The notes under the pieces are model-generated. The model saw only the letters and a program-made list of their open reading frames with translations. It was not told the DNA's origin and ran no database searches. Both the position numbers and the translations under genes were made by a program. Positions 1 through 11,447 of a stretch of 64,000 nucleotides of DNA are shown here, one piece after another (the first letter of the stretch is position 1; each line of letters starts with the position of its first letter). This DNA comes from Favolaschia claudopus (Eukaryota > Basidiomycota > Agaricomycetes > Agaricales > Mycenaceae): assembly GCA_037176885.1 (NCBI GenBank), contig JAWWNJ010000131.1:186001-250000 (forward strand), given 5' to 3'.

Positions 1-493
1 GTTTTACGACGCGGGTGGAGGTACTGCCGAATGAAATTGTTCCCAATACCATGTGTAAAGTGTAAAGTGAGCCGGTGGTTTCGAACGAGATGCTGGGTAA
101 AAGGTTATAAAGTAGCTGCTTGATAGCATTTAAAATCTGTGCAGCATGGTCAGGCAGATAAAGTACTTACGCGCCACCAGACACAATTCACGCGGAGAGC
201 AAGCGATAACGTCGCCCTAGTGAAACAAATGAATATAGTAAGCGTTCGTGGGAGTCCTCGCCGAGGAGGCGGAGAAAAGGGAACTTAAAGCCTTCATCGA
301 TCGACAGGTCTGTGGTTCGACGGTCGGACGAATGAGAGCCGGTGTATTTCCAAGATGCTGGGAAGAAAAATAAGCAATAGAACCTTCCCTGGAACACGGC
401 TTTCGACTTATCCGGGGCATGGTGAAATGCGGTGAGAACAGGCTACGCTACTAGACGACTCGGTTCCCAGTGGAACCGAGATTGCTAGCTGGG
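1..493. other. No gene recognised (left edge)
   Basis: Only short open frames without homology or plausible splice structure are seen. It may hold the end of a gene lying outside the window, but nothing supports a call. Confidence 0.5.
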
Positions 494-890
494 AGGCCCC
501 CGGTCACTACCTATTAGGTTCGTAGCGGATAGAGTACCGGAAAAGTCCGTACCTTCGTCGCAAAATTAGTGTAAATCGCGCGGAGCGCGAGAAATTTATG
601 AGACCTGAAGTCGGTCGGGGGGCAATTCCAAGCAAATTCCAAGACAGATTACGGGCGGCAAGCAGCAAAATCACCCAAAATTGGATGATTCTGAGCATTT
701 TAGGCTCGAATTTGGTTCAGAAAACTGTTCGTTTGGGAGTTCCAGGCGCAAAAAATCCGAAATTACACCTACATAGATGTTCGTAACAAATAGAGTAAAT
801 CAGTCCGTTTAAGGGCCAAAATCATAGAGTAAATCAGCCCAAATATCGGGCGTCAATGTGACGAACCTAATAGGTAGTGACCGGGGGCCT
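494..890. mobile_element. Non-autonomous TIR element (MITE), 397 bp
   Basis: The first 30 bases (494-523) and the last 30 bases (861-890) are perfect inverted repeats, starting AGGCCCCCGGTCACTACC. The flanks are TAGCTGGG (486-493) and GAGCTGGG (891-898), which agree at 7 of 8 positions and look like an 8-bp target-site duplication, as made by hAT-superfamily elements. The interior has no coding frame and repeats a subterminal motif (ATAGAGTAAATCAG or similar) near the right end. The perfect TIR suggests fairly recent mobility. The superfamily is inferred from TSD length alone. Confidence 0.85.
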
Positions 891-1702
891 GAGCTGGGAA
901 TTGCTCGAATAGAATTCCTGTGAGAATTCCGGGCTAAGAAAACATGCCAAGAAACCCGGTTTGTATTGATTGGGTGTGTCGCTATTTCGGATTGATGGTT
1001 TTCTTCGTCCACGCGATGTGGCTGGTCCGGGTATTCCAGTATGTTTTGAATATGCGGGAAAAAAGCAGGTGGGCCGAATTTCGAGTGAATTTCGAGCGAA
1101 GAGGGGAAGGAGCCGTGGGTGCAGTGATTATGCAGGGAGAGTTCCGAGACCTTCCGTGCCCCTACGCTTTAAAGAGCCGGTGCACCTGGGTGAACCGTTT
1201 GGCCATGGCGGTGGAGGTGCAAGCTGCAGAGGATCCGCGTTTGATGAGGGGGCAAATCAGCGCCAAACAACGGAGTTACGGTCCGAATTAGACTTTAATT
1301 CGGCCGAAAGCTTTCCCACCGTTGAACGAGTCGGGAAACTTGTAACTTACTAAGTGAATCTGGTTGCGATCTGGCGAGGATATTTTTCGCAGAAAAGGGA
1401 TTGTTTGAAATGTCGATACCGGATCTACTTACCTCCTACATAAGCGAAATACAAGTGCATTGGAGACCGTTTGACAATGACAATGACAATGATTGTAAAG
1501 AATTTATGCTGATTCGTTGAGCGCACAATACATTCGTTAATTTCAAAGGTGCAATTTATCTCCGCAACATCTCCTGTATTGCTTCACCATTCAGCCGTTT
1601 GTGCCTTGGAGTAGAAAATTCAACCAAACCGAACGTGACCGTGGACGCGGCGGCGTGATGGCTCCCCGCATCAACAGTGTTTGCCGAATTGCCGGGCGTC
1701 TT
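891..1702. other. No gene recognised
   Basis: Open frames of about 115-127 codons on the + strand between 944 and 1353 overlap one another, resemble no family I know, and lack a convincing start context. I treat the stretch as non-coding. Confidence 0.4.
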
Positions 1703-2258
1703 CAGTGATGTGCCTAAGCCCTAAGCCCTAGAGGGTCTCTAAGGCCTAAGGCCTTAGCCTAAGCCCTATGATAGGGCTTAGCGTGCGGCCGGATTTTTGA
1801 AATTTATTGCTAAGGCCTTAGAGACCCCACGTGCCGCTGACATAAACTACTTAGGCATTGATTGCCGCAGCACAGCCGGGATGGCAAACTCTTCTCTTCT
1901 CGGATGCCTGCCGACGCACCTGAAGGGCACCCAGCTAACAGCCCGAGCATTGATGGTGGGTAGTTCAATATTGTTGTGCTGTGAATTATTAACAATAGGT
2001 AATTCCGGAAGAATTTTCCCTTGACAAGTCAGAATCTGAAGTCAGATAGCCTTGGGGCAGGGAATACTACAGTCTCGAGTGCTCAGGGAAGCAATGGAGA
2101 AGCGTTGGGAAATTAGAATATCTTTTTCTAAAAATTCCCTTTTTTGGGGGTTCTAAGCCCCCTAAGCCCTTAGAGGCTCTAAGCCCTAAGGCCTATGCTA
2201 AGGCCTAAGGGCTTAGAGTGCCGGGGGGTTGTAAACTAAGGCCTTAGGCACATCACTG
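1703..2258. mobile_element. hAT-like non-autonomous element, 556 bp
   Basis: The element begins CAGTGATGTGCCTAAG and ends with the inverse, CTTAGGCACATCACTG. It is flanked by a perfect 8-bp direct repeat GGCGTCTT at 1695-1702 and 2259-2266. CAGTG/CACTG ends plus an 8-bp duplication are typical of hAT transposons. Both subterminal regions are dense in self-complementary units such as CTAAGGCCTTAG and TAAGCCCTAAGCCCTA, which could fold into hairpins. There is no transposase, so it would need one in trans. Confidence 0.9.
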
Positions 2259-2442
2259 GGCGTCTTTCTCCATCCCTTCAGATCTTTCGTTGAGTCTGTT
2301 GCGATGAGTGCTTTGCACGACTGAATCATAGCGATTTAGAAAGGATGATAACTTGAAGGAAGTAATACGATAGCAGAATAAAAACATGATGATGGTATAC
2401 AACATATTGCGAGGTATCATACGATTATTGGAAAGGAAGTGT

Positions 2443-3954
2443 CTATTTTTTACCCGCCCCACCAGTGATGCGCTGCCTCTTTGGCTGCACCCTCCCCAAC
2501 AGATGATCCTTCAGCGCATCCAACCTCGCATACACATGCCCACACGAATAACACTTGACCTTCGTCTCGAGATGCTTCTTCGAGGTAATATGCTTCCTCA
2601 ACGAGCTCGCCTGCACCGTGTCACCGCAGGTACCGCCGCTGCCGCTCCACCTGCAAACCACCTTGGGAAGGCCTGACGTCGGCACCTGGTGCGCGTTGCC
2701 GATGTGCAAGTACATATCTTGGGGCTTGACCAGCTCGGAGCAGTGACCGGGGTCCCACATGCATTGAACGGGCGCGAGGGCGCGGATGGCGCTTCGTGCG
2801 TCGGCCATGCGTTCTTCGATCTCGTCGAGGGTGATGCTGCCGGAAGCGGCACAGGAGCCGACGGGACTACGGCCTGAATGGTGGGTTGGGAATATAACTT
2901 GACGACTGAGAGGAGGAAGGGAGTCGCGTGAGATTTGTGGTATTGGGATTGAATGCGGGATGGAACTTACTAGGGAGCAGCGTCGTGGTGAGGATGGTGA
3001 GCGCGAATTGGGCCGGAGGAAGGAGCTATCTGATTTGCATCGAAGGAATCGGGCGGCGTGGTAGCGCGAGTGGTGAGGGTACACGCAGGAGCGAGGTGAC
3101 CGTCCGAATGCAAGGCATATTCCGAAGCTCCCAGGCCACCATCAGCGATGTGAGAGTCGAGATACATGGGAGCGGTAAACGAGGATGGTTCCGTGCTTTG
3201 GTGCCACGCGACTTCGCCGTAAGGAGCGGCTGGATTGGGGACGAGCTCCGGAGGGAGGGTGTAGCAGTAGGGATCGATTTCATTGAGGAGAGCAATGGTC
3301 TCCTCGTCAGGAATGTAGGGCGTCGCGCTGTCGGCGGGAGCGATATCTACAGGCGGCATGCCCAAGAACAGAGGCGGAGTTTCGAGATCGGGAGTAGAGA
3401 GCGCAGGGCTTCGAAACACGCGTCAACGACAACGTACAGGGTGTGCAGTAGCGCAGGGAGCGTACCTCGTGCATTGCTCGGCGAAAATCGCGTCCGTAAC
3501 GTTGCAAAACGCGCTGAAGTCCGGGTCGGTCCATAAACTGGAGACATCATTCACGCGGGGAAACGACGACAGAATGCGGGGAACTCACTCGTATCCCGCA
3601 CCAAATCCATGAAAGCCCTCCCAAGCATCGTATTGAGTCGACTCTAGGCCCTGGGCGATCGGAAACGGGTACGGGAGACTCGAGAGCGAGGCGTCGATGT
3701 AGGTGGCAAGTGCAGCCTCGTTGCCACCGATTCTAGCACGAATCAAGCTGAGTGAGCATTTGCGACGATGTTATGAGCTGTAGCTGGTGAACTCACGCGT
3801 CCGAACGTCCTTGGGGGTCGAGATCCTCAAACGGTGCGATGCCAGCAGCGCCGTTCTCGAAAGATTCGGGCAACCACGTTTTGAGTCCGAGCTCGAGCAA
3901 GGCCTCCAAGCCAGAGGGGAAGTTTTGGAAATCGTTTTCGTCTTGGGGCGCCAT
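2443..3954 (-). CDS. C2H2 zinc-finger-like protein
   Basis: Five exons are predicted on the minus strand. Exon 1 starts at the ATG at 3954 and reads MAPQDENDFQNF; the last exon ends at the TAG at 2443-2445. The last intron splits a TAT codon and restores one long frame. The C-terminal half carries three Cys2His2-like fingers: a C-x5-C...H-x4-H unit (CMWDPGHC...HIGNAH), a CRW...GTC...H-x5-H unit (ending HITSKKH), and a third CYSCGHVYARLDALKDH lacking a clear last His. The middle is Pro/Ser/Thr-rich and acidic, as in an activation region. This suggests a nuclear DNA-binding factor, but the target is unknown. The gene at 6070-8091 seems to be a diverged relative. Confidence 0.7.
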
Positions 3955-4009
3955 TGGAAGATGCTGAGCGGAAAGAGAGAGAGGTTGTGACTGTGACGGT
4001 TGGTCGCGG

Positions 4010-4017
4010 TATAAATA
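4010..4017 (-). promoter_or_regulatory. TATA-like box of the C2H2 gene
   Basis: TATTTATA on the minus strand lies about 55 bases upstream of the ATG at 3954, a spacing seen for several genes in this window. Confidence 0.45.
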
Positions 4018-4898
4018 GGCACAAAGAATGACCGTGTTTAGTGACGTGACTGAGGTGTGACTGGCCATCGGAGAGGGCCGCGATTACCGCAAATGGCGAC
4101 GATGCTGAAGCTGCATCTTCCGGTCGGCCACTGACATCGGTAGGGTAGACGAGGTCAAGGCGAGTGCAACGTGAGGGGATCTAGGTGTGTTCAGGATCTG
4201 GAAGCAGAAGAGTTAAAGCGGAGACAGCGGCTGAAATCGGAATCTTGGGCCGCCGAGCGGTAGACGAATTGAATTTGAAGCCGAGAATAATCGTGGGGAG
4301 TGAGGTAGGTAGTGAACGGACGGCAAAGCCCTATTAAGATTCAATCAAAAGAGAGACCCGCAGAATGTACCACGAATACAAGGGCAGACTAATCAGAGAA
4401 GAAAATCAGGAACCGAGTGAAATAGAGGACAGTGACGCACGAACCAGCTCCTTCCGGAATTCATAAAGCGTCCACCGTCGCATAAAGCAACATTGCCATA
4501 TTATCAGGCCCAAGACAGCGTACCAACGAAACAAATCCCGAAATCTACATGAGAAATAAGGTCAAGCCAAGCCGCAGAATATGAAGAGCTGATTCGAATT
4601 CACGCACGATTCAAATGATTCGCCAAAACAGTTTCTCAAGTTTTCCGTCTACATCGCCAAATCCGTGAATTCTTGAAGTCGAAGTCGCTTGGTACGAAGG
4701 ATTCTTCTAGTTTCTCCCAGTTCCAGCCAAGTAGAGGCAGAATTTGCTGACGACAGGTTCATCCAAGCTTGAGGTCAGATCGACGACCCTCCATTTATGA
4801 TACTGCGGCATTGGACGGGTATTCGCGGGAGAGGAAGTGACCAGTCGAAACTATCTGGCCGCAAGCGTCGCGAAGAGGATAGCCGCAGTCGTTGGAAA

Positions 4899-5846
4899 CT
4901 AGCATCCACAGCCCAGAGCGCAATGTCGCTCAGAAATAAAGAAACGGTTTGAATCGGCCCAGTGAGCTGCGAGGAGCATGCAGTCGAGATTGAGATTCAG
5001 ATGAGAGCCACTTGCTTCAGTAAGGATTTGAGGAGTGAGACCTCGGAGGCGTGCATCCCCAGGAATGGTTGTTGTCTTCAAGAAGCAGATCTTGTGCTGT
5101 CAGAAATGGCTGGTGTAAATTCAGTAGTGATTATCGGAACCAAAAGAAGCCGCGCGACATACCTTGGGCGGCCTCGCAGCGGCGCCAATGACGAGCTCGA
5201 GCTCGAGAAACGGTGGTGACCATTGGATGATCACTGATTCTTTCCGAACGACGAAGTCGCCTCGGAAACATGAGGTTGCGTGGATGGTTCAAGATGGAAA
5301 AAGAAAATTCACGTTCACCGAACTGGAACAGAGATTCATTTGAATCGGTATCCGAGCCTTGCAAGTCTACACACGTGGCGACGGCGCGTTACATCTGGCT
5401 GAGCGAGCACTGCGAGCCTTTCCACCGTTCTCCGAGTCCACTCCGAATAGTTTGTTATCGTAGTAGAAAAGATCGACCTGAAGCTAGGTATTTGAACGGT
5501 TCCAAGCCTTGCACCGAGCGTTTGAATCGGGATTGGAAGAGGATGTGGAGGAGGCAAAGAAAGGCGGCGTGAGCGTGCGACCATCAAAATCAAATTGACA
5601 GCCGAGAATGCCGTTAGCGCCACGCACCTTGCTCTTCTCAGACTCCCACCTCCTGCGTTTCTTCTCGAAAGTCCCTGATCCTTGCTCGAAACTTGAGTCT
5701 GGCTCGATAGACTCTGATTTATGGCGTTGCCAAGAGACCAAACCCAAGTGCCGTCCGTTTTCTTGCAGCTGGAATCGGATGTCGCATTCTGGTCTTTGCA
5801 AGGTCTTTGTTGCATTGTTTGCGAACGAATGCTCTTTCAAAATCAT
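4899..5846 (-). CDS. Possible hypothetical gene, weak
   Basis: Several minus-strand open frames can be joined by introns with acceptable GT/AG sites. A first exon would begin MILKEHSFANN at 5846. Later blocks include VDLFYYDNKLFGVD and GSDTDSNESLFQFGERE, and the last ends near 4899. No domain is recognised, the joins are not unique, and the composition is not clearly coding. It could equally be untranslated or decayed sequence. Confidence 0.2.
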
Positions 5847-6069
5847 ATCAGTAGCTATGGTAAGCTTTTTCTCCTATTCTTTCTGTATTCCATTCAATAT
5901 TAATAGAGGTCGAACAAAGCGCCCTAGGCCTGTACTCTAAATCGGCATTGTTCACGGAGCGGTTATTCTTTGTCTATCAGATTTAGTGAGCCTTCATTTA
6001 CTTCTTTACCCTCTCATTCGCCTTCTTATTCCTCTTTTATCCTCTCTGCTCCCATCTTCCGTCCTCTGA

Positions 6070-8091
6070 ATGCCGCCCCAGAACCAGAACCCTCCTTATC
6101 CATGGATCCCCGAATTCGGATTATACCCGCCAAACCACCTCGACCTCGAGTCAGACGCTGATTCCGCGAAGAATCCGCTCGCTCTCGCCATCGCCGCTGG
6201 TCCGGCAGGGTCTCAGAATCCGAGTCAGGGACCTCGAAATGTTCTGTATCCCTGCGATTATAATCATAATTCGAACGCAGGCCATTGGGAGGCTTTGAAT
6301 GCGACCTCAGGCTTCGGCGTGAAGGAATTGAAGCAGAGCTGCGCCGCTGCTGGTACGCTGGATGCCAATTTTGGGCGTGCGGAAGGACGTGGTGTTTGGG
6401 AGAGGTGAGTCCATCCATGCGTTGAATATCCATCCTTCTCTCCTTGCATTGCCTGAGTTTGACACTGATTTCATCCGAAGCAAATACGAATACCGTGATG
6501 TCTATACCACTCATTATGCCGCTGCTACTCCGCTTCAAGATCGTATATATATCCCGACGACCTGGACCCATCCCGCGGGCGGAATGGGTTTATTGATGCC
6601 GTGGGCGTAAGTGGCTCTTTCATCTTGATTTCGTAGCAGACGACTGATATTATTTAGATGGATTTGCGACGACTACAGTAACTACGAGTCCCGCACAGGT
6701 TATACTACCTCCCTTGCTCCAATTTCAAATCTAGGTTTGATGATTTGTACTCGGGATATCCCCTCGCCTGGACATGGATGGAACTATACCCATGAACATC
6801 GTGATGGAGGAAGAGTCGGACCGAATGCGTAAGTTTTTATTTTTCGTGAGTGGTGCTGATTAATACGAATGACTGAATGAATGATTTAGCTTGAGTCTAG
6901 ATATTTCCGGTGCGAATGGATATACCGTGGAGGATGACGGGAGCTTAAGCCGCAGGTAGGCTTTTGGAGCACCTAATGTTCATCTCCCTGAATTCAGAGC
7001 ATTGAGTCGTCTCATAGCTTACCGATTCCCGCATCCGATTTTGAGGTTGAAGCTTCGCACTTGAATCACGCACAGCCGTTCTTCGTCCACACCACTATCC
7101 CCACCCACGAAGATTCGCAGCTGAGTAATGCATCCGAGGTGCCGAGCGATGAGTCCAAAATACAGACACCGACGAATATAGCGCTAGCGTTTTGGGAGAT
7201 TCAAACTCCCACGTCGTTCGAGGAGAAGCCTCCGAGTTCGACGCGTGCTCGAAAAGGTGATTCTGCGCCGCCGTACCGATTCCCGCATCCGATTTTGAGG
7301 TTGAAGCTTCGCACTTGAATCACGCACAGCCGTTCTTCGTCCACACCACTATCCCCACCCACGAAGATTCGCAGCTGAGTAATGCATCCGAGGTGCCGAG
7401 CGATGAGTCCAAAATACAGACACCGACGAATATAGCGCTAGCGTTTTGGGAGATTCAAACTCCCACGTCGTTCGAGGAGAAGCCTCCGAGTTCGACGCGT
7501 GCTCGAAAAGGTGATTCTGCGCCGCCGTACGCTGGTGACGACCGCAGCGTACGCATCGATTCAACTGGAGTGAGCTCACAGACTGCGACTTCCGGTGCAG
7601 TGGTTGGGTTTAGCGGGATCTTTGGTCGGGATACTACAGAGCCAGAGATGGGGAGTAGAACGCAAAAAACTTGCTGCGAGTGGTCCCGTTCGCCATGGTC
7701 GTATCCCCAGCGGAGGTTCATACCTCTACTTGTCGCTTCGGCGGCAATGGTTTGCGATGCCTTCCCTCCCCCGGCGTCGGGACACTCGACGATAACGAAA
7801 TCGATAACGCTCCCGTCGGCAACCCTCAGGCCAGCGGTATTGCGTGCATGTGGACTCGGCAAACTCCAACTGCAAAAGCATCCTCCTATTCAAGGACTTG
7901 CTGCGGCATTTGAGACAGGTACGCGGTACGGGACGGGGTTGGTGTGTTTTAGGTGGGTGGGGTGTGGGAAGGAGGTGCAGGCGCTGTCGTTGAGGAGGCG
8001 TTTGGTGTTGAGGATACATTTGGGGAGGGATTTTGTGCGGGGCATGGGAGGATTTTGTGAGGGCGGAGGGGGAAGGGCGAGGGGGGATTAG
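6070..8091 (+). pseudogene. Zinc-finger-like gene disrupted by an internal tandem duplication
   Basis: Exon 1 starts MPPQNQNPPYPW at 6070 and ends at 6408. Further exons follow: KYEYRDVYTTHYAAAT (ends 6609), one with SLAPISNLGLMICTRD, and one with LSLDISGANGYTVEDDG, joined by short GT-AG introns. The next exon enters a 254-bp unit (7022-7275) that is repeated exactly at 7276-7529. Because 254 is not a multiple of three, the frame stops in the second copy at TGA 7316-7318. With one copy removed the frame would continue to 8091. The 3' part holds LVCFRWVGCGKEVQALSLRR, resembling the VCRW...GTCGDTVQASSLR finger of the gene at 2443-3954 but with the zinc-ligand His replaced by Arg; just upstream another frame contains a finger-like FKDLLRHLR. 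I read it as a decaying paralogue, unless the duplication is an assembly artefact. Confidence 0.5.
7022..7529. repeat. Perfect tandem duplication, 2 x 254 bp
   Basis: Unit 1 (7022-7275) and unit 2 (7276-7529) are identical throughout. The breakpoints share a TA microhomology. The unit lies inside an exon and shifts its frame. Perfect identity means either a very recent event or a false duplication made during assembly. Confidence 0.95.
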
Positions 8092-8560
8092 TGGGGGATG
8101 CGATAGGAGGGTTCGAGTGGAGGAGGTAAACGGGGAGCTACCGATGATATAAGCTGAATATAATTGAACTGCTACTGACATGTAATAATACTGAAAGGTA
8201 AGATAATGCTCATCAGTAACCATTTACGCTGGGTAGATTTTTTCCTGATGTAAATTGAATGTAAATCGTCGTTGAAATTTATGCAAACGCAGTACTAGTG
8301 AGTGCAAATGCAGTGCTAAAAGTTAGCCATGTTTGCACCGATTCCCACGAACCTGCTCTTGTCCCGAACGTTCATCATCTTCGCATATTATTTATTCCGT
8401 CGACTGCAAATCTTCACCTCTTGGTCCCGCGACGGCTGACTTGATCTGCAAAGCATACATTCATTGAATGATTAACTGAACCTGTGCATCGCTGGCGTTT
8501 CATCGTCATGACCTTTCAAGCTGCCAGTACTTACATCAAAGTGGAGCTGGGCCGTCGCGT
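8092..8560. other. Intergenic, no gene recognised
   Basis: AT-rich spacer between the broken zinc-finger-like gene and the DUF6593-like gene. No open frame of interest and no repeat was noticed. Confidence 0.6.
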
Positions 8561-8561
8561 C

Positions 8562-8570
8562 TTTATAGAA
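8562..8570 (+). promoter_or_regulatory. TATA-like box of the DUF6593-like gene
   Basis: TTTATAGAA lies about 80-85 bases before the ATG at 8650. A run of CAATCT repeats follows just upstream of the ATG. Confidence 0.45.
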
Positions 8571-8649
8571 TCAAGTTTGTGCTCTCCCGCGATATACCTC
8601 ATACTTATACCTCCTTGGAACTCAATCTCAATCTCAATCTCACCTCACC

Positions 8650-9435
8650 ATGTCCCTCCCCCTCACCTTCGCCGACAAAAAGCTCCTCGAAACCTCGCTC
8701 ATCGGTCCGGACAACATGGTATACTACACCACCTCCACGACAAAGAGCTGTTCCGGCCGGAAGTTAACTACCGTGACGGCGGCGAGTGGGGTTGTGGGGC
8801 TTATTAATTGGCGGGATAAGACGTTCAGTTTGAATGGCGCTATGAAGAAGTGGGATGAGCTAAAGAGCAAGTCGGCGGGGATGTGTCATTCGTGAGTTCT
8901 CCTTATCTTTGGATTGGCTTTCAATCTCGATGTCGATGTGCATTTTTGAACCGTTTGCTCTTCGTTTTGATAGAGACCGAGAATGGAACTGGGGCCCACG
9001 ACCATTCAACCTCAAATACCACGGCAATTGCAGTAAAGAGCTTCTCGTGCGTCACCACCCCACCATACTTCCCTCATTTCGCGAGATATGCATAATGAAT
9101 GACTGACATTGTATTCGGACAGGCAACCCCGCTCAACGGTACCGTCGCCGACACCGTCCGCTTCACAACCCACCGCCAACACCTCCTCCACGACAACGAA
9201 CGCGCGGTGCTCTATTTCCCGTACCACATGCAAGACGAGCTGGAGCGCATGTTCTTGCTGTTGGCGATTTTGTATATGGAGATACATCGACAGGATCAGG
9301 TGCGTTGACGGGTTTCTTTGCAATGCTTGGGGTTTCGCTTGGATGGTTTACTTATGAATCGATGTTTGCTCGGTATTTTTTTAGGAGAAGGAGATAGCGG
9401 GGGCTGCGATTGATGCGTCTACTGCCACTATCTGA
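8650..9435 (+). CDS. DUF6593-like small protein
   Basis: Four exons (8650-8891, 8974-9046, 9123-9299, 9385-9435) give a protein of about 180 residues with all intron phases consistent. The N-terminus MSLPLTFADKKLLETSLIGP and the pattern beta-strand / Trp-containing INWRDKTFSLNG / NWGPRPFNLKYHG / LAILYMEIHRQDQ match the layout of the fungal DUF6593 family as I remember it. These are small proteins of unknown function, abundant in mushrooms; no catalytic residues are known. No signal peptide is seen. The last exon encodes EKEIAGAAIDASTATI and is followed by a near copy of itself. Confidence 0.75.
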
Positions 9436-9562
9436 GGGTCTGTTCACAGCGCGCCACGGAAAGAAAGAAATTTCAGGAGAAAGAGATTACGGGAGCTGCG
9501 ATTGATGCGTCTACTGCCACTATCTGAGGGTCTGTTCACAGCGCGCCACGGAAAGAAAGAAA
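9384..9562 (+). repeat. Tandem duplication of the last exon, period 92 bp
   Basis: The last exon of the DUF6593-like gene with its 3' flank is repeated 92 bases downstream. The second copy keeps an AG acceptor (TTTCAG) and would encode EKEITGAAIDASTATI, one residue different, followed by its own TGA. It could serve as an alternative terminal exon. Confidence 0.85.
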
Positions 9563-9961
9563 GGAATCAACGAAGCGGAGCGCAATTGGCGTAAATTGTA
9601 CATGTATCACAAATACTTAACACATGAAATTCAGCTGGAAATTTCAAACGGTGTGGTTCTCCTCACTGCTTCTAAATCTAATTTGTTCTTCGGGATTCTC
9701 AACCCATAGTACATACTCGTCCTTACAATCAACTTACAATACCCTCAGGCTCTCTTCGCTTTGGCTGGCGACTTTCGTTGCTGCCCTGCCTGGAGGACAG
9801 CCACACCCACTATCAAAGCGTTGCAAGACATTGTTCTCTTTATCTGGACATGCCACCGGCCAAAATTGGTAGATTGGCCACAACGCTTTGATTCCCTTTG
9901 TGGCCAATCCCTATAAAAGCAAACGCTCGACGACGGGCTGTGTCGCCACTTTTCTTAACCC
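9563..9961 (+). promoter_or_regulatory. Intergenic region with a TATA-like box for the MYND gene
   Basis: No gene is seen. CTATAAAAGC at 9911-9920 is a good TATA-like box about 45 bases before the ATG at 9962. Confidence 0.5.
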
Positions 9962-11340
9962 ATGTCTTCCGTCTACGAATCTCTCCTCATTTCCGCCCTC
10001 CTCGACCCCATGGGGCCCAATTCTGCCTGCGCTGAAGCCCTTTCGAACAGCGTGCCGCACATGCTCCTCGAAGTATTGTCGAGAAAGGCGCAGTACCAGG
10101 TTCAGCTTCTCGACGCTACGATGAAGTTCTTGACCACTCCGCGCTCTGAGGACGACCACCGGCGCCTACGCGAGCATCTATCGGAATGCCACTGCAGTCC
10201 TCGAAACAAAGCCATCCCAGGACTTCACAATCGCTCGTCGCCACCGACGCGCGACCAAGCGCTAACCTTCCTTGACATCATCATGCAGATGCTCTGTTGC
10301 CACACCATTCTCCCTACAGTCCGCCGAACGACCGTCACCCTTCCCCCTTCCAACGCGAAGAAGGGGTGGCCGCGCGACGAGCGGGATCTCAATCCCTTTG
10401 GTCTTTCCCCAACTGCCCTCTGTGATACCCTCCTACAATGGACGTCCAACCCCCAGCACGGCTCCAGTGTCTTCTGCGTCATCGGCGCTCTCTCCCTCGC
10501 ATTCCCCGAATTCAACGTTCACGTCTTTGCCACTCCGCGCGTATTCCACCTCGCCACCTCGCACCTCGAGTACGCGCTCACCCACCCCGCCCCCAAACAA
10601 ATCTCCCTCCAGTACCTCCACTTCATCAGCCAAATCACCGCCTGCGTCGACGGCCTCTTCGTCACCGTCTCCCACAGTACCCCCGACCTCATCCACCACC
10701 TCCTCACCAGCCCCCACCTCGGCATCGTTACACGAATGCTCGCAATCGCACGGGGCATGCAGAGCATTCTCCCGACAACGCGGGCGAATCTACAACAGCG
10801 AAGCGATATGGCTCGGACGGTGCTTTGGTTTCAGACCGTATGCGAGACGTTCGGCGAGAGTTTTGTGCTTACGGGGGCGCCTGAGCCGTCGATTCCTTTG
10901 AGTGTGCTGGGAGAGCTCGCGATGTTTGAATTGGCGTGGAAGTCGATGGTGTTGACGAGGAGCCTCCGGTGCGCAGTGGGGAGAACTAATTCCGACTGTG
11001 AGCCGCCGACGCCGCGGGCGTCCCATTTGTGTAAGGGGTGTGGAGTTGTGAGGTATTGCGGTCGTCCAGTGCGTGTTTATTAATCCACTTCGACATTGAT
11101 ACTCATGGACTTACATAGCATCAACGCCTGGCGTGGAAATCCGCCGTATCACCACACCGGGCACTCTGCCAAATCGTTCAGGCGCTCCGTTCCGGTATAC
11201 ACATGGAAGACGACGATCGGTGGAAGGAGCTGCTTGATACTAACAATGTTGGCGAGTTTCTCAGGCTTTGTGGTTTACATAAACCGCCAGCGAGTTTGGC
11301 CAAGGCGATTGTGAGTGTGAGCGAGCGTCCGATAGAGTAG
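9962..11340 (+). CDS. MYND-type zinc-finger protein
   Basis: Two exons (9962-11068, 11119-11340) give 442 residues. The 50-nt intron lies inside the finger and joins LCKGCGVVRYCGRP to HQRLAWKSAVSPHRALC. This yields the MYND pattern C-x2-C...Y-C...H-Q-x3-W-K...H-x3-C near residues 350-390. The preceding 350 residues are mostly helical, with no recognised domain. MYND fingers mediate protein-protein contacts, and this architecture (helical N-terminus plus C-terminal MYND) is common in agaricomycetes with no known function. No signal peptide. A TATA-like box stands about 45 bases upstream. Confidence 0.85.
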
Positions 11341-11447
11341 AGGTGTTATTGCAATTTAGAGGAAATTTTTCGCCCTGTATGACATTACGAACTGAATGAT
11401 TTATCGCTTGTCGGAAATGTAACAGAATTCGACGCAATTCGATTGAC

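Noticed and set aside
944..1353. Two overlapping + strand frames of 115 and 127 codons
   Set aside because: No family similarity, no start context or splice sites, and they overlap each other.
1705..2240. Telomere-like or interstitial telomeric repeats (TAAGCCCTAAGCCCTA)
   Set aside because: The block is bounded by hAT-type ends and an 8-bp target duplication, and the repeats are palindromic rather than tandem TTAGGG.
6026..6571. 181-codon minus-strand frame opposite the zinc-finger-like gene
   Set aside because: It is antisense to an exon-intron structure with good splice sites and has low-complexity composition.
10272..10901. 209-codon frame within the MYND gene
   Set aside because: Ser/Pro/Thr-rich shadow frame of the longer coding exon.
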